From positions 1,448,501 through 1,512,500 of the forward strand of contig NZ_JAPEOS010000001.1 in the NCBI RefSeq assembly GCF_026340975.1: a stretch of 64,000 nt of DNA, written 5' to 3'. This document shows positions 18,501-27,730 of the stretch, piece after piece (position 1 is the first letter of the stretch; the number at the start of each line of letters is the position of its first letter). Below the pieces are notes generated by a model, which made no database searches, was not told where the DNA came from, and saw nothing but the letters and a program-made list of their open reading frames with translations. The translations under genes were made by a program, and so were the position numbers. This stretch comes from Streptomyces sp. NBC_01214 (lineage in GTDB: Bacteria; Actinomycetota; Actinomycetes; Streptomycetales; Streptomycetaceae).

Positions 18501-19622
18501 GAGATCGACGGCGTACCCGGAGCACGGATTCCCTCCGGTACCACTCTGACCTCGGGGCAGGAGTTCTCCAGCGGCAACGCCAAGCTGCGTATGCAGGCCG
18601 ACGGCAACCTCGTGCTGCTGAGCAAGGACAACAAGACGATCTGGGAGAGCAGGACGGACAAGCACCCGGGCGCCACGGCCCGGATGCAGAGCGACGGCAA
18701 TTTCGTCGTCTACGCGGCCGACGGCAAGTCCCCCCTCTGGAGCAGCAGGACCACCATTCCGGGCTCGTACGCGGTGCTCCAGCCCCGCGGCGTCCTCGTC
18801 CTCTACAACCCCTCCGGCCAGAGCCTGTGGACCAGCGGCACCCAGAGCCGACCTGACTACAACGGAGACGGCTACACGGACGTGGCCGCCCGCGACGCCA
18901 ACGGTGACCTGTGGATCTACCCGGGTACCGGTGGTACGGGCACCAGCACGCTCGGCAGCCGTTACTTCGTGGGCAACGGCTTCTGGCGCGACTACTGGAC
19001 CAACATCTACTCCACCGACTTCAACAACGACGGATACACCGACATCGTCACGCGCACCCATGACGGGGGGCTGTACCTGTTCCCGGGCACCGGCAGAGCC
19101 GGAACCGAACCGTTCGGCAATCGCGTCCTGATCGGCACCGGCTGGAACATGTACGCGGACCTCGGCTTCGGAGACATGAACGGCGACGGCCGCACCGATC
19201 TCATCGCCCGTGGCAGCGACGGCAATCTCTGGGTCCATCCCCACAAGGGCGGCACCGGCACCGAAGCCCTCGGCACCCGGGTGTTCATCGGCGACGGCTG
19301 GTGGCCCGAGAGCTGGAAGAACATCCGGTTCGCCGACCTCAACAACGACCAGAAGGTCGACATCCTCGGGCACGCCGCTGACAGCAACCTCTACATCTAC
19401 CCGAACACCAGCAGCGGCGACGGTCCCATCTCCTTCGGCAGTCCCGCTTTCGTCGGCGACGGCTGGTGGATCGGGGAATGGATGCCCTACCCCGCCGACC
19501 TCAACAGCGACGGCACGCCGGAACACGTCGGTGTGACCCGCGCCGGGGAGCTCTGCGACTTCCTGAGCACCGGCCGGACCCTGGTCGGTACCGGCTGGAA
19601 CGGGTACGACATCGCCCTCTGA
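15564..19622 (+). CDS. Secreted DNRLRE / VCBS (FG-GAP) repeat protein with an embedded bulb-lectin domain
   Basis: A 1352-residue secreted protein. A signal segment (about residues 17-46, ending NAVAATDP) leads to a beta-rich region. A DNRLRE-type carbohydrate-binding region follows at about 330-490 (YIDPSVAWGARQNWSWVYRT, SRAYFQLDTS, LGLFASNEGDEYQWKRF), then Ig/fibronectin-like strands to about 700. VCBS/FG-GAP repeats with Asp-rich calcium loops follow (DLNGDGSRDIW, DLDGDGLPDIL, DLNKDGVLDLL, DLTGDGTPDLW). At about 992-1092 there is a bulb-type mannose-lectin-like module with two QxDGNxVxx motifs (MQADGNLVLL, MQSDGNFVVY). A second VCBS set closes the protein (DYNGDGYTDVAARD, DMNGDGRTDLIARG). 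GTG 15564 and GTG 15570 are both possible starts. It is divergent from Rhs; a cell-surface or matrix adhesin role is inferred. Confidence 0.9.
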   Translation: MRVRRREVPSDMSGGRRISRAISMVLVSGIVTTGLTVINSSTNAVAATDPVAEGSMSAADFALAKAKETGQPYELTSARTETSDTWALPTGKWSVKRHGTTVRIRRAGGWVATDPSLQFAADGKVKPKASAVAIAFSGGGTGPLLTGVKDGRTLSLTWPAALPKPTLAANVATYPNVLPDVDLQLKAEVEGFSQLLVVKTAAAAKHPDLTTLKFKLDTVGLDVSRDATTGLLTAVNPAGEIVFTSPTPVMWDSTTTGAAPQAAKHAGVAAAGSGVNDAPSDVFVTPSGAKNAQMPTTVAGGNLEIKPDQALLTGAETKYPVYIDPSVAWGARQNWSWVYRTWENNSYWNTKEDVRVGYEAETNGLSRAYFQLDTSGVKGAQVTKATFRIKETWAWSCTKTPVELWATGPISRDTTWKHQPGKAGARWQDTVKDAKGRAECGAGNLEFNATDAVQQSAANHWSSVTLGLFASNEGDEYQWKRFDAKTMTLEIEYNNPPDTPSDPGTSPWVPCVQGGSIGNTTVSLYATISDRDSGNLNTEFQLLKEGQTTPLSQSVPANNGRVATWNVPDASLPNGNYTWKARTTDQDGAQSAWSQTCKFTVDRGRPTEAPKITSTVFPDGRNGWPAGTGKARQEGDFVVSANGVEDVTWYGYYTDWDPDVKSTTVAAGTSFTAKLTPPGAGPHFVYAFSQDAAGNRSDTTVYPFYAARTATADGPHDLNGDGSRDIWSSDLFGSLMTYTGQGNGKFSATVSSPESFAKAQVATLGRWDDDGYNDMLSLEQQAGMTRKSLWVYSNADGRGAVGNRIEMTADAEDNHWFDAEQIIAPGDLDGDGLPDILVKQGNKLWAYYNTLTGAQGDPVPVGGTDWNKYTVIAPGDLNKDGVLDLLLRDNATGDVLRTYGKKSPEENRTVDLATWGTQARAKVGSGVSQANYPQVGSSGDLTGDGTPDLWARRSDNTMVGWPGRLAADGKTVSAFDTHFEIDGVPGARIPSGTTLTSGQEFSSGNAKLRMQADGNLVLLSKDNKTIWESRTDKHPGATARMQSDGNFVVYAADGKSPLWSSRTTIPGSYAVLQPRGVLVLYNPSGQSLWTSGTQSRPDYNGDGYTDVAARDANGDLWIYPGTGGTGTSTLGSRYFVGNGFWRDYWTNIYSTDFNNDGYTDIVTRTHDGGLYLFPGTGRAGTEPFGNRVLIGTGWNMYADLGFGDMNGDGRTDLIARGSDGNLWVHPHKGGTGTEALGTRVFIGDGWWPESWKNIRFADLNNDQKVDILGHAADSNLYIYPNTSSGDGPISFGSPAFVGDGWWIGEWMPYPADLNSDGTPEHVGVTRAGELCDFLSTGRTLVGTGWNGYDIAL

Positions 19623-19650
19623 CCCGGGTTGACCGGGCTGCTGACCGGTG

Positions 19651-19685
19651 AGGGGGGTGAGGTCCCGCGGGGACTTCACCCCCCT
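19651..19685 (+). terminator. Hairpin after the VCBS gene
   Basis: AGGGGGGTGAGGTCCC (19651-19666) pairs with GGGACTTCACCCCCCT (19670-19685) around a three-base loop with one G-T pair, 28 bp after the stop at 19622. A short C/T-rich tail follows. Confidence 0.8.
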
Positions 19686-19743
19686 CCTCCGTACTGCTCA
19701 GCCTGCGGCGGCAGTTGTCAGTGGTCGTGGTTACGGTCGCCGT

Positions 19744-20601
19744 ATGTCGAAGTCTCCGAAGCCGCGCAACCCGCTGTCCGTCCTGGCCGACGATCCCCAA
19801 GGGCGGTCCCTGGGGCTTGAGTTGCCGCCCGGGTCGCTCATCGACCGGCCCGGGCGGCGGGGGTGGTGGAAGGAGCCCCGGCCGTTGCTGTGGGTGTCCG
19901 ACGAGGCCGTGGGGAGCGGTGCGCTCGCCGCGCACCGGACTCCCGCGCTCGCCGCCGCCGGGTTGCAGGCGGTGCTGCTCCAGGGGCGGCGCGGGTTGGA
20001 ACGGTGGTGGCAGGCAAGGGAGTTCTCACCGGAGCGGATGTCCGACCCCGACGACCACCACGTCGAGCCGGTGCTGCGCGAGTTCTGGAGCGCGGTGGTG
20101 CCCGATCCCGAGGAGGGGGCGGAGGGGGAGGAGCTCATCGCTCCCTTCGGCCGGGACTGGCCCGGGCTCGCGGAGGGCGGGGCGGCTCCGGACGATCCGG
20201 GCGGTCCGGACGCGGTGGCCTGTGGGCTCGCGGACGGGCTGATCGCGAGCGGCTTCCTGCCGAGCCCCCGGCTCGCACTGGTCCCCGCGGGCCGCGGGGC
20301 CGACGTACCGGCCGCGATGGGTTGGTGCGGTCCGACCAACCACGAGACCGACACCGCCCTCATCAGCACGGTCCTGCGCTCCTGGGAGGACCGTTTCGGC
20401 GCCCGCGTCGTCGCCCTCGGCTTCGACGAGCTCCACGTGTCCGTGGCGGCCCCGCCGCGTACGGTCGCCCACGCGCTCCCCGTCGCGGCGGAGCACTTCG
20501 CCTTCTCGCCCGACAACGTCTGGCAGGGTTCCGGCAGCATCCGCGCCTACGCCGACGAGGCGGTCACCGGCAGCAACCACTGGGGCTTCTGGTGGGACTG
20601 A
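19744..20601 (+). CDS. DUF4253-type protein
   Basis: A 285-residue soluble protein. The C-terminal half looks like DUF4253, recalled from the pattern LALVPAGRGADVPAAMGWCG, NHETDTALISTVLRSWEDRF, GARVVALGFDELHVSVAAPP and HFAFSPDNVWQG. The family has no established biochemical role; members occur in many actinomycetes. ATG 19744 is used because it is the first start after the upstream hairpin. It stands between the VCBS gene's terminator and the convergent thioesterase gene 15 bp away, with no obvious functional partner. Confidence 0.75.
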   Translation: MSKSPKPRNPLSVLADDPQGRSLGLELPPGSLIDRPGRRGWWKEPRPLLWVSDEAVGSGALAAHRTPALAAAGLQAVLLQGRRGLERWWQAREFSPERMSDPDDHHVEPVLREFWSAVVPDPEEGAEGEELIAPFGRDWPGLAEGGAAPDDPGGPDAVACGLADGLIASGFLPSPRLALVPAGRGADVPAAMGWCGPTNHETDTALISTVLRSWEDRFGARVVALGFDELHVSVAAPPRTVAHALPVAAEHFAFSPDNVWQGSGSIRAYADEAVTGSNHWGFWWD

Positions 20602-20616
20602 GCGGACGGGCGGACG

Positions 20617-21495
20617 TCACGCACGCGGGACGCGTACGACGCCCTCCTGGATGACCGTCACGGCCAGCCGGCCGTCCTGCGTCCAGATGCGGGCCTGGCC
20701 GAGGCCCCGGCCCGCGGCCGCCGAGGGCGACTCCTGGTCGTACAGCAGCCACTCGTCCGCGCGGAAGGGCCGGTGGAACCACATCGCGTGGTCCAGCGAG
20801 GCGCCGACCACGTCGCCCACCGCCCAGCCGCCCCGCCCGTGCGCGAGCAGCACCGAGTCCAGCAGGGTCATGTCGGAGACGTAGGTGGCCAGGCAGGTGT
20901 GCAGCAGCGGGTCGTCGCTGTCCAGCTTGCCGGCCGTACGGAACCACACCTGCGAGCGCGGCTCCACCGGCTCGCCGATGCTGCCCCAGGGCGGGGTCGT
21001 GGCGTAGCGCAGGTCCACCGCCTCCCGCGTCTCGATCAGCCGCTCCACCGTGCCGGGGTCGCGGAAGATCTCCCGGTACGCGGGCAGCGACTCGGCCGCG
21101 GTGGGCAGGGACTCCGGGTCCGGGGCGGACGGCATGGCGACCTGGTGGTCGAGGCCGTCCTCGTACTTCTGGAAGGACGCGGAGAGGTGGAAGATCGGCT
21201 GGCCGTGCTGGACGGCGACGACCCGGCGCGTGGTGAAGGAGCGCCCGTCGCGGATCCGGTCCACCGAGTAGACGATGGGCGCGGAGGTGTCCCCGGTGCG
21301 CAGGAAGTAGGAGTGCAGCGAGTGCGCGGTGCGGTCCGCGGGGACGGTCCGGCCGGCCGCGACCAGGGCCTGGGCCGCGACCTGGCCGCCGAAGACGCGC
21401 GGTACCAGCGAAGGCCGGCTGGTACCGCGGAAGATGTTCTCCTCGATCTGCTCGAGGTCGAGCAGATCGAGGAGCGTCGTCAGTGCGTCGTTCAT
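20617..21495 (-). CDS. tesB: Acyl-CoA thioesterase II
   Basis: A 292-residue double hot-dog thioesterase of the TesB family (E. coli TesB is 286). It hydrolyses acyl-CoA to free acid and CoA. Seen: the N-terminal FRGTSRPSLVPRVFGGQVAAQAL and LHSYFLRTGD, RIRDGRSFTTRRVVAVQ in the first hot dog, and ASLDHAMWFHRPFRADEWLL, ESPSA and VIQEGVVR in the second. These supply the Asp, Ser/Thr and Gln of the TesB catalytic site. It lies 40 bp downstream of a second acyl-CoA dehydrogenase on the same strand, suggesting a two-gene lipid-catabolic unit. Confidence 0.93.
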   Translation of the reverse strand: MNDALTTLLDLLDLEQIEENIFRGTSRPSLVPRVFGGQVAAQALVAAGRTVPADRTAHSLHSYFLRTGDTSAPIVYSVDRIRDGRSFTTRRVVAVQHGQPIFHLSASFQKYEDGLDHQVAMPSAPDPESLPTAAESLPAYREIFRDPGTVERLIETREAVDLRYATTPPWGSIGEPVEPRSQVWFRTAGKLDSDDPLLHTCLATYVSDMTLLDSVLLAHGRGGWAVGDVVGASLDHAMWFHRPFRADEWLLYDQESPSAAAGRGLGQARIWTQDGRLAVTVIQEGVVRVPRA

Positions 21496-21535
21496 GGGGG
21501 AAGGGTAGGTGCCCCGTGTTTCGTGTCCGGGGCCC

Positions 21536-22693
<1,158 letters not shown>

Positions 22694-23043
22694 AGCCGGC
22701 TCCCTTCGGTCGCGGCGGTCCGCCGCCATGCCTAAGCGCTTGCTCAGGGTAAGTTACCGGCCAGTCAAACTAGCTGTCCAGAGTGCAGGCGCCTAAGAAA
22801 GGGTGGGGTGGCTCACCCCCGGCCCTCCGGCGGCGACCCCGATGGAGGGGGTTCGTCCGCGTCGCGGTGGCCGGAATGCGCTCATGAATGCCTTGTTCGT
22901 GGTCTCACGTACCGATTCGCCCAACGGATACCCGGGATGAGAGGGCCCGCCCTCGCCCGGTGGTCCTGCCTCGCCGGCGGTCCCGCCTCGCCTGGCGGTC
23001 CCGCCCTCGCCCGGCCGGGACGCCCCGCCCGGCCGGGACGTCC
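22694..23043. other. 350-bp gap with promoter-like start and direct repeats
   Basis: No gene is supported here. Near the acyl-CoA dehydrogenase start, the palindromic AAGCGCTT core (22735-22742) sits in a relatively AT-rich stretch that probably holds that gene's promoter. At 22950-23045, close to the PucR gene's stop, short direct repeats occur: CCTCGCCGGCGGTCCCGC / CCTCGCCTGGCGGTCCCGC, then CCCGGCCGGGACG twice. Confidence 0.5.
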
Positions 23044-24447
23044 TCACCCGGCGGCGACGCGCAGCGCGAACCACAGCTCCATCCGCACGTCCGGGTCGTC
23101 CAGGTCCCGGTCCAGCAGCTCTGCGGCGCGGCCGATGCGCTGGCGGACGGTGTTGCGGTGGACGCCGAGGGCCGCGGCCGTGCGGTCCCAGTTGCCGTGG
23201 TGGGCCAGCCAGCCCCGCAGGGTCTCCCGCAGGGCGGCGGAGAGCGGTTCCAGCAGGGCCTCGGCGTGGGCGCGCGCCTCGGCCTCACCGACCAGGCCCG
23301 CGAAGCCGGGGTCGGTGTGGTGGGCCAGCGGGGTACGGGCCGCCTCCGCGCGTTGTAGGGCCCGCGCGGCCTGGGCGTCGGCCGTGGCCAGCCCGGCCGG
23401 CGCGGCCGGTGCGCTCACCCCGAGCCGCCAGCCGGACTGCGCGGCGGGCTCCCGGTCCGTGAGCAGCCGTACGCCGTCCTCGTGCTGGTCAAGCAGTACG
23501 GTGCCCAGCGCGGCCGCGAGGGCCTGCGGGTCCCCGGCCCCGCGGGCGTGGACGGCGTACCAGGGCCCGGCCGCCAGGGCCGCGGCCGGATCCCCGTCGA
23601 GGAGCAGCCGGGTCAGGGCCGCCGCCTCCGCCCCGGCGGGCCGCTCGGCGGTGAGCAGCGTCAGCAGGACGGCGGCCACCGACGCCACGGTGTGGTCGCC
23701 GGGTGCGCGGGCCGGGGTCGCCGTGCCCAGTGCCGCCCGCCCGGCCAGGGCGTAGGCGGCCAGGTGGTGGCCGCCCGCCCGGTCGGTGGCGGTGGCCGGT
23801 CCGCCCTCGCGGCCGACCCGGGCCAGCAGTGCGGACAGGGCCTCCCACGCCGGGGGCGGCAGCTCCGGGCCCGCCGCCCGGCCGCCCGGCCACAGGGCCA
23901 CCGACCCGCCCAGGCTCGCCGCGAGCCGGGCCAGGACCGCCGGGACCGGGTCGGGGCGGGCCGCAGCCGCCGCCAGGGCCTGCTGGGCCTCGGTGACCCG
24001 GCGCAGCTCCCGGGTCCGGGCCTCCGCCATCAGCCGCCCCACCGCGCGGGCGACCGCCGAGAAGGGGGTCCGCGGCGGGACCTCCAGCAGCGGCAGCCCG
24101 TGCCGCGCACAGGCCTCGGCCAACGCGGCCGGGACCTCCTCGTGCACCGGGGCCACGCCGAAGCCGAGGGCCGCCGCGCCCGCCCCGGCCAGCCGGGCCA
24201 CGTACCCGTCGGGGTCGTCGGCGGGACCCGCCCCGGCGGTCAGCAGCAGCTCGCCGCCGAGCAGGTACGGGGAGGGGTCGGGCATCTCGGAGGCGTGCAC
24301 CCCGTGCACCCCCGCGGTGGCCGGCCCGGCGAGGTGGCGCAGGCCGAGCTCCCGGTCGCCGAGCAGTGCGGCGAGGAGCACCGGCGGGGTGAGCGGCTCC
24401 CCGGCGGGGCCGTTGCCGTACTCCGGATCACGAGGAGGACCGGGCAT
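23044..24447 (-). CDS. PucR-family transcriptional regulator
   Basis: A 467-residue regulator with the PucR/CdaR layout. The N-terminal purine-catabolism-regulator-like domain includes [40 protein letters not shown] and [17 protein letters not shown]. The C-terminal PucR helix-turn-helix is [20 protein letters not shown] followed by [16 protein letters not shown]. The ATG at 24447 has GGAG just upstream. It is divergent from the ureohydrolase gene, with 116 bp between starts. PucR regulators in Streptomyces often sit beside polyamine, purine or amino-acid catabolic genes. Control of the speB-TPP enzyme pair is therefore the natural inference. Confidence 0.92.
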   Translation of the reverse strand: MPGPPRDPEYGNGPAGEPLTPPVLLAALLGDRELGLRHLAGPATAGVHGVHASEMPDPSPYLLGGELLLTAGAGPADDPDGYVARLAGAGAAALGFGVAPVHEEVPAALAEACARHGLPLLEVPPRTPFSAVARAVGRLMAEARTRELRRVTEAQQALAAAAARPDPVPAVLARLAASLGGSVALWPGGRAAGPELPPPAWEALSALLARVGREGGPATATDRAGGHHLAAYALAGRAALGTATPARAPGDHTVASVAAVLLTLLTAERPAGAEAAALTRLLLDGDPAAALAAGPWYAVHARGAGDPQALAAALGTVLLDQHEDGVRLLTDREPAAQSGWRLGVSAPAAPAGLATADAQAARALQRAEAARTPLAHHTDPGFAGLVGEAEARAHAEALLEPLSAALRETLRGWLAHHGNWDRTAAALGVHRNTVRQRIGRAAELLDRDLDDPDVRMELWFALRVAAG

Positions 24448-24563
24448 GGATACTCCGTATATTTCAGCTCTGCCAGATGGATGAAACGTACACTCCCCAC
24501 CCCCGGGCGGCCCGCTTACGCTCGAAGTACCGCACACGTCAGGCCAGAGAAAGAGGCACAGCC

Positions 24564-25526
24564 ATGAGCACGCAGCCGCGCGGCCCCGTCGACTCCTCCC
24601 GCATCCCGCGCTACGCGGGCCCGGCGACCTTCGCCCGTCTGCCCCGCCTCGACGAGGTCGGCTCCGCCGACGTCGCCGTCGTCGGCGTGCCCTTCGACTC
24701 CGGCGTGTCCTACCGCCCCGGCGCCCGCTTCGGCGGCAACGCCATCCGCGAGGCCTCGCGCCTGCTGCGCCCGTACAACCCGGCCCAGGACGCCTCCCCG
24801 TTCGCGCTCGCCCAGGTCGCCGACGCCGGTGACATCGCGGTGAACCCCTTCAACATCAACGAGGCCGTCGAGACGGTCGAGGCCGCCGCCGACGAGCTGC
24901 TCGGCGCCGGCTCCCGCCTGATGACCCTGGGCGGCGACCACACCATCGCCCTGCCGCTGCTCCGCTCCGTCGCGAAGAAGCACGGCCCGGTCGCGCTGCT
25001 CCACTTCGACGCGCACCTGGACACCTGGGACACCTACTTCGGCGCCGAGTACACCCACGGCACCCCGTTCCGCCGCGCCGTCGAGGAGGGCATCCTCGAC
25101 ACCGAGGCGCTCTCCCACGTCGGTACCCGCGGCCCGCTGTACGGCAAGCAGGACCTGGACGACGACGCCAAGATGGGCTTCGGCATCGTCACCTCGGCCG
25201 ACGTCTACCGCCGCGGCGCCGACGAGGTCGCGGACCAGCTGCGCCAGCGCATCGGCGACCGCCCGCTGTACATCTCCATCGACATCGACGTGCTCGACCC
25301 GGCGCACGCGCCCGGCACCGGCACCCCGGAGGCGGGCGGCATGACCTCCCGCGAGCTGCTGGAGATCATCCGCGGCCTGTCCTCCTGCAACCTCGTTTCC
25401 GCCGACGTCGTCGAGGTCGCCCCGGCGTACGATCACGCCGAGATCACCTCGGTCGCGGCCTCGCACACCGCGTACGAGCTGACCACGATCATGTCGCGAC
25501 AGATCGCGCAGGCGAAGGGCAAGTAA
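24564..25526 (+). CDS. speB: Agmatinase / guanidinobutyrase-type ureohydrolase
   Basis: A 320-residue Mn-dependent ureohydrolase. All metal motifs are seen: GGDHTI (His126), FDAHLDTWD (Asp149, His151, Asp153) and [19 protein letters not shown] (Asp240, Asp242). It should release urea from agmatine, giving putrescine, or from guanidinobutyrate; sequence alone does not separate these. ATG 24564 (MSTQPRG) has AGAGG upstream. It is divergent from the PucR gene, and the next gene starts 5 bp after its stop, so the two are one operon. The substrate could be narrowed by knowing the partner's activity. Confidence 0.92.
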   Translation: MSTQPRGPVDSSRIPRYAGPATFARLPRLDEVGSADVAVVGVPFDSGVSYRPGARFGGNAIREASRLLRPYNPAQDASPFALAQVADAGDIAVNPFNINEAVETVEAAADELLGAGSRLMTLGGDHTIALPLLRSVAKKHGPVALLHFDAHLDTWDTYFGAEYTHGTPFRRAVEEGILDTEALSHVGTRGPLYGKQDLDDDAKMGFGIVTSADVYRRGADEVADQLRQRIGDRPLYISIDIDVLDPAHAPGTGTPEAGGMTSRELLEIIRGLSSCNLVSADVVEVAPAYDHAEITSVAASHTAYELTTIMSRQIAQAKGK

Positions 25527-25531
25527 GCGAA

Positions 25532-27199
25532 GTGACGCACGACCACGACCTGGTACTCCGTCCCACCGAAGCCCAGAAGGCGGCCGCGCTCGCGCCCCCG
25601 CCGGGCCGGACGGGCGGGGACCTGGTCGTGGAAACGCTGCGCTCGCTCGGCGCGAACGCCGTCTTCGGCCTGCCCGGCCAGCACGCGCTCGCCCTCTTCG
25701 ACGCGGTCGGCCGCTCCGACCTGCGCCTCGTGGGGCTGCGTACGGAGAACAACGCGGGCTTCGCGGCCGACGCGTACGGGCGGATCACGGGCGAGGCGGT
25801 GCCGCTGCTGCTCTCCACCGGCCCGGGCGCGCTGATGGCGCTGCCCGCCCTGGTGGAGGCGGCGGCCGCCTCCGCCCCGGTCCTCGCGATCTCCTCCCAG
25901 GTCCCGGTGGCGGGCCTGGGCGGCGGGCGGCGCGGGCACCTGCACGAGCTGCGGGACCAGTCGGCGTCCTTCCGGGACGTGGTCAAGTCCGTCCACACGG
26001 TCCGCACCCCCTCCCAGATCCCCTCCGTGATCGCGGAGGCCTGGGAGTCGGCCCTGACCGCCCCGCACGGCCCGGTGTTCGTCGAGATCCCCGAGGACGT
26101 GCTGCGGGCCGAAACCGTCATCCCGCAGGTCACGGGTGTGGACGCGACCCCGCACGAGCTGGCCCCGCGGCCCGAGCTCACGGCGCTCGCCGCCCACTGG
26201 CTGGAGAACGCCACCCGCCCGGTGATCATCGCGGGCGGCGGGGTCGTCCGCTCGGACGCGGCGGGCAAGCTGAAGCAGCTCGCCGAGCGGCTGAACGCGC
26301 CCGTCGTCACCACCTTCGGCGGCAAGGGCGCCTTCCCGTGGACCCACCCGCTCTCCCTCCAGTCCTGGCTGGAGGACCGTCACATGACGGACTTCCTGGA
26401 GGACGCGGACGTCCTGCTGGTCGTCGGCTCGGGCCTCGGTGAGCTCTCGTCGAACTACCACACCTTCTTCCCGACGGGCCGGGTCGTCCAGATCGAGGCG
26501 GACCTCGGCAAGCTGGAGTCCAACCACGCCGGCCTCGGCATCCACGCGGACGCCCGCCTGGCGCTCCAGGCCCTGCTGGAGACGGTGTCCGAGCGCGCGG
26601 ACCCGACCGCCCCGGAGCGCGTGCGCCTGGTCCTCGCGGACATCGCGGCCCGCCTCGCCACCCAGGACGTGGCCCTCGAACAGGAACTCCTCCGCTCGAT
26701 CCGGGCCGCGCTCCCGGCCCGCTCCCCGTCCTTCTGGGACATGACGATCCTGTCCTACTGGGCCTGGTCCGCCTTCGACCCCAAGCACCCCAACACCATG
26801 CACTCGGCCCAGGGCGCGGGCGGCCTCGGCTACGCCTTCCCGGCGGCCCTCGGCGCGTGCGTCGCGGAACCGGACACCCCGGTACTGGCGGTGTCCGGCG
26901 ACGGCGGCGCGATGTACTCCGTCGCGGACCTCGCCACGGCGAAGCAGCACGACCTCGACGTCACCTGGCTGATCGTGGACGACGGCGGCTACGGCATCCT
27001 GCGCGAGTACGGCTGCGACACCGGTACCCAGCTGGCCGGCCCCGACTTCGTGGCGCTGGCCGAGTCCTTCGGCGTCCCGGCCTCCACCACCACCCCGGAG
27101 TCCTTGAAGGACGACCTGAAGAACGCCCTCGGCACTCCGGGGCCTTCGGTACTGCTGCTTTCGGCCAAGCTCAAGATGTTCGCCCCGACGCACCTTTAG
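25532..27199 (+). CDS. Thiamine-diphosphate-dependent enzyme (acetolactate synthase-like)
   Basis: A 555-residue three-domain ThDP enzyme. The N-terminal Pyr domain has FGLPGQHALALFDAVG and LRTENNAGFAADAYGR (the Glu that activates ThDP). The middle domain is FAD/nucleotide-like (PVIIAGGGVVRSDAAGKL). The C-terminal PP domain has VSGDGGAMYSVADLATAKQH ending IVDDGGYGI. In the usual GDG-x(24-30)-NN motif the closing NN is DD here. GTG 25532 starts 5 bp after speB. Annotation as acetolactate synthase would be a guess. Coupling to a ureohydrolase suggests a 2-oxo-acid decarboxylase in guanidino or polyamine breakdown. Confidence 0.85.
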   Translation: MTHDHDLVLRPTEAQKAAALAPPPGRTGGDLVVETLRSLGANAVFGLPGQHALALFDAVGRSDLRLVGLRTENNAGFAADAYGRITGEAVPLLLSTGPGALMALPALVEAAAASAPVLAISSQVPVAGLGGGRRGHLHELRDQSASFRDVVKSVHTVRTPSQIPSVIAEAWESALTAPHGPVFVEIPEDVLRAETVIPQVTGVDATPHELAPRPELTALAAHWLENATRPVIIAGGGVVRSDAAGKLKQLAERLNAPVVTTFGGKGAFPWTHPLSLQSWLEDRHMTDFLEDADVLLVVGSGLGELSSNYHTFFPTGRVVQIEADLGKLESNHAGLGIHADARLALQALLETVSERADPTAPERVRLVLADIAARLATQDVALEQELLRSIRAALPARSPSFWDMTILSYWAWSAFDPKHPNTMHSAQGAGGLGYAFPAALGACVAEPDTPVLAVSGDGGAMYSVADLATAKQHDLDVTWLIVDDGGYGILREYGCDTGTQLAGPDFVALAESFGVPASTTTPESLKDDLKNALGTPGPSVLLLSAKLKMFAPTHL

Positions 27200-27263
27200 G
27201 GCCCGCCCCGCTGGCTCGTAGGGTGTGCGCGATCAGTTCCGGGGCGGGCAACGAGGGGGAACG

Positions 27264-27701
27264 GTGTCGTTCGAGCAGGAGTGGGCCCAACAGAAGCAGG
27301 CCACGGCCGGCGTCTCGTCGCCGCAGATGCGGCTGAACCAGGTCCCCACCGACCCGGGAGGCTCCACGCCGCCCGGGTTCGGCGTACTGGCGACGGCTCC
27401 GCCAGAGAAGAAGAAGGCGGCCAACACCATCGAGAACGTCCTGCAGCCCGGCACCACGAGGGCGGCGGACGCGGCCGACGAGCCCACCAAGAGCGCGGTC
27501 AAGGCCTTCAGCGGCTGGGACACGGCGGCAGGCCTGTCGAAGGCGCACACGCACTGGGACGACCAGGTGAAGCGCCTGATGGCACGGCTGGACTCGGAGA
27601 AGACGGGCCTGCGCGGGGCTTCGACGCTCCTGTCGGGAACCGATCAGCTGACGGGCAGCAGCTTCCAGCCGGTGCAGTCCAAGGTCACCGGACTCCGCTA
27701 A
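27264..27701 (+). CDS. Small helical protein, probable partner of the WXG-like effector
   Basis: A 145-residue protein of unknown family. A polar, Pro-rich N-terminal half is followed by a helical C-terminal half with SAVKAFSGWDTAAGLSKAHT, HWDDQVKRLMARLDSEKTGL and LLSGTDQLTG. Size and helix content recall small ESX/WXG100-type partners, but a canonical WXG hairpin is not evident. GTG 27264 follows GAGGGGGA at good spacing, and an upstream in-frame ATG has none. It ends 29 bp before the large effector-like gene and is probably co-transcribed with it. A chaperone or co-export role is only an inference from position. Confidence 0.75.
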   Translation: MSFEQEWAQQKQATAGVSSPQMRLNQVPTDPGGSTPPGFGVLATAPPEKKKAANTIENVLQPGTTRAADAADEPTKSAVKAFSGWDTAAGLSKAHTHWDDQVKRLMARLDSEKTGLRGASTLLSGTDQLTGSSFQPVQSKVTGLR

Positions 27702-27730
27702 CAGGTCACAGGGCTCTACCAGGGGGAGAC

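Noticed and set aside
16659..19679. Minus-strand open frame of about 1000 codons across the VCBS gene
   Set aside because: Shadow of the VCBS frame; no signal, motif or ribosome site.
22950..23045. Direct repeats before the PucR stop as a mobile-element scar
   Set aside because: Repeats are short, imperfect and C/G-only; chance slippage in high-GC DNA is enough.
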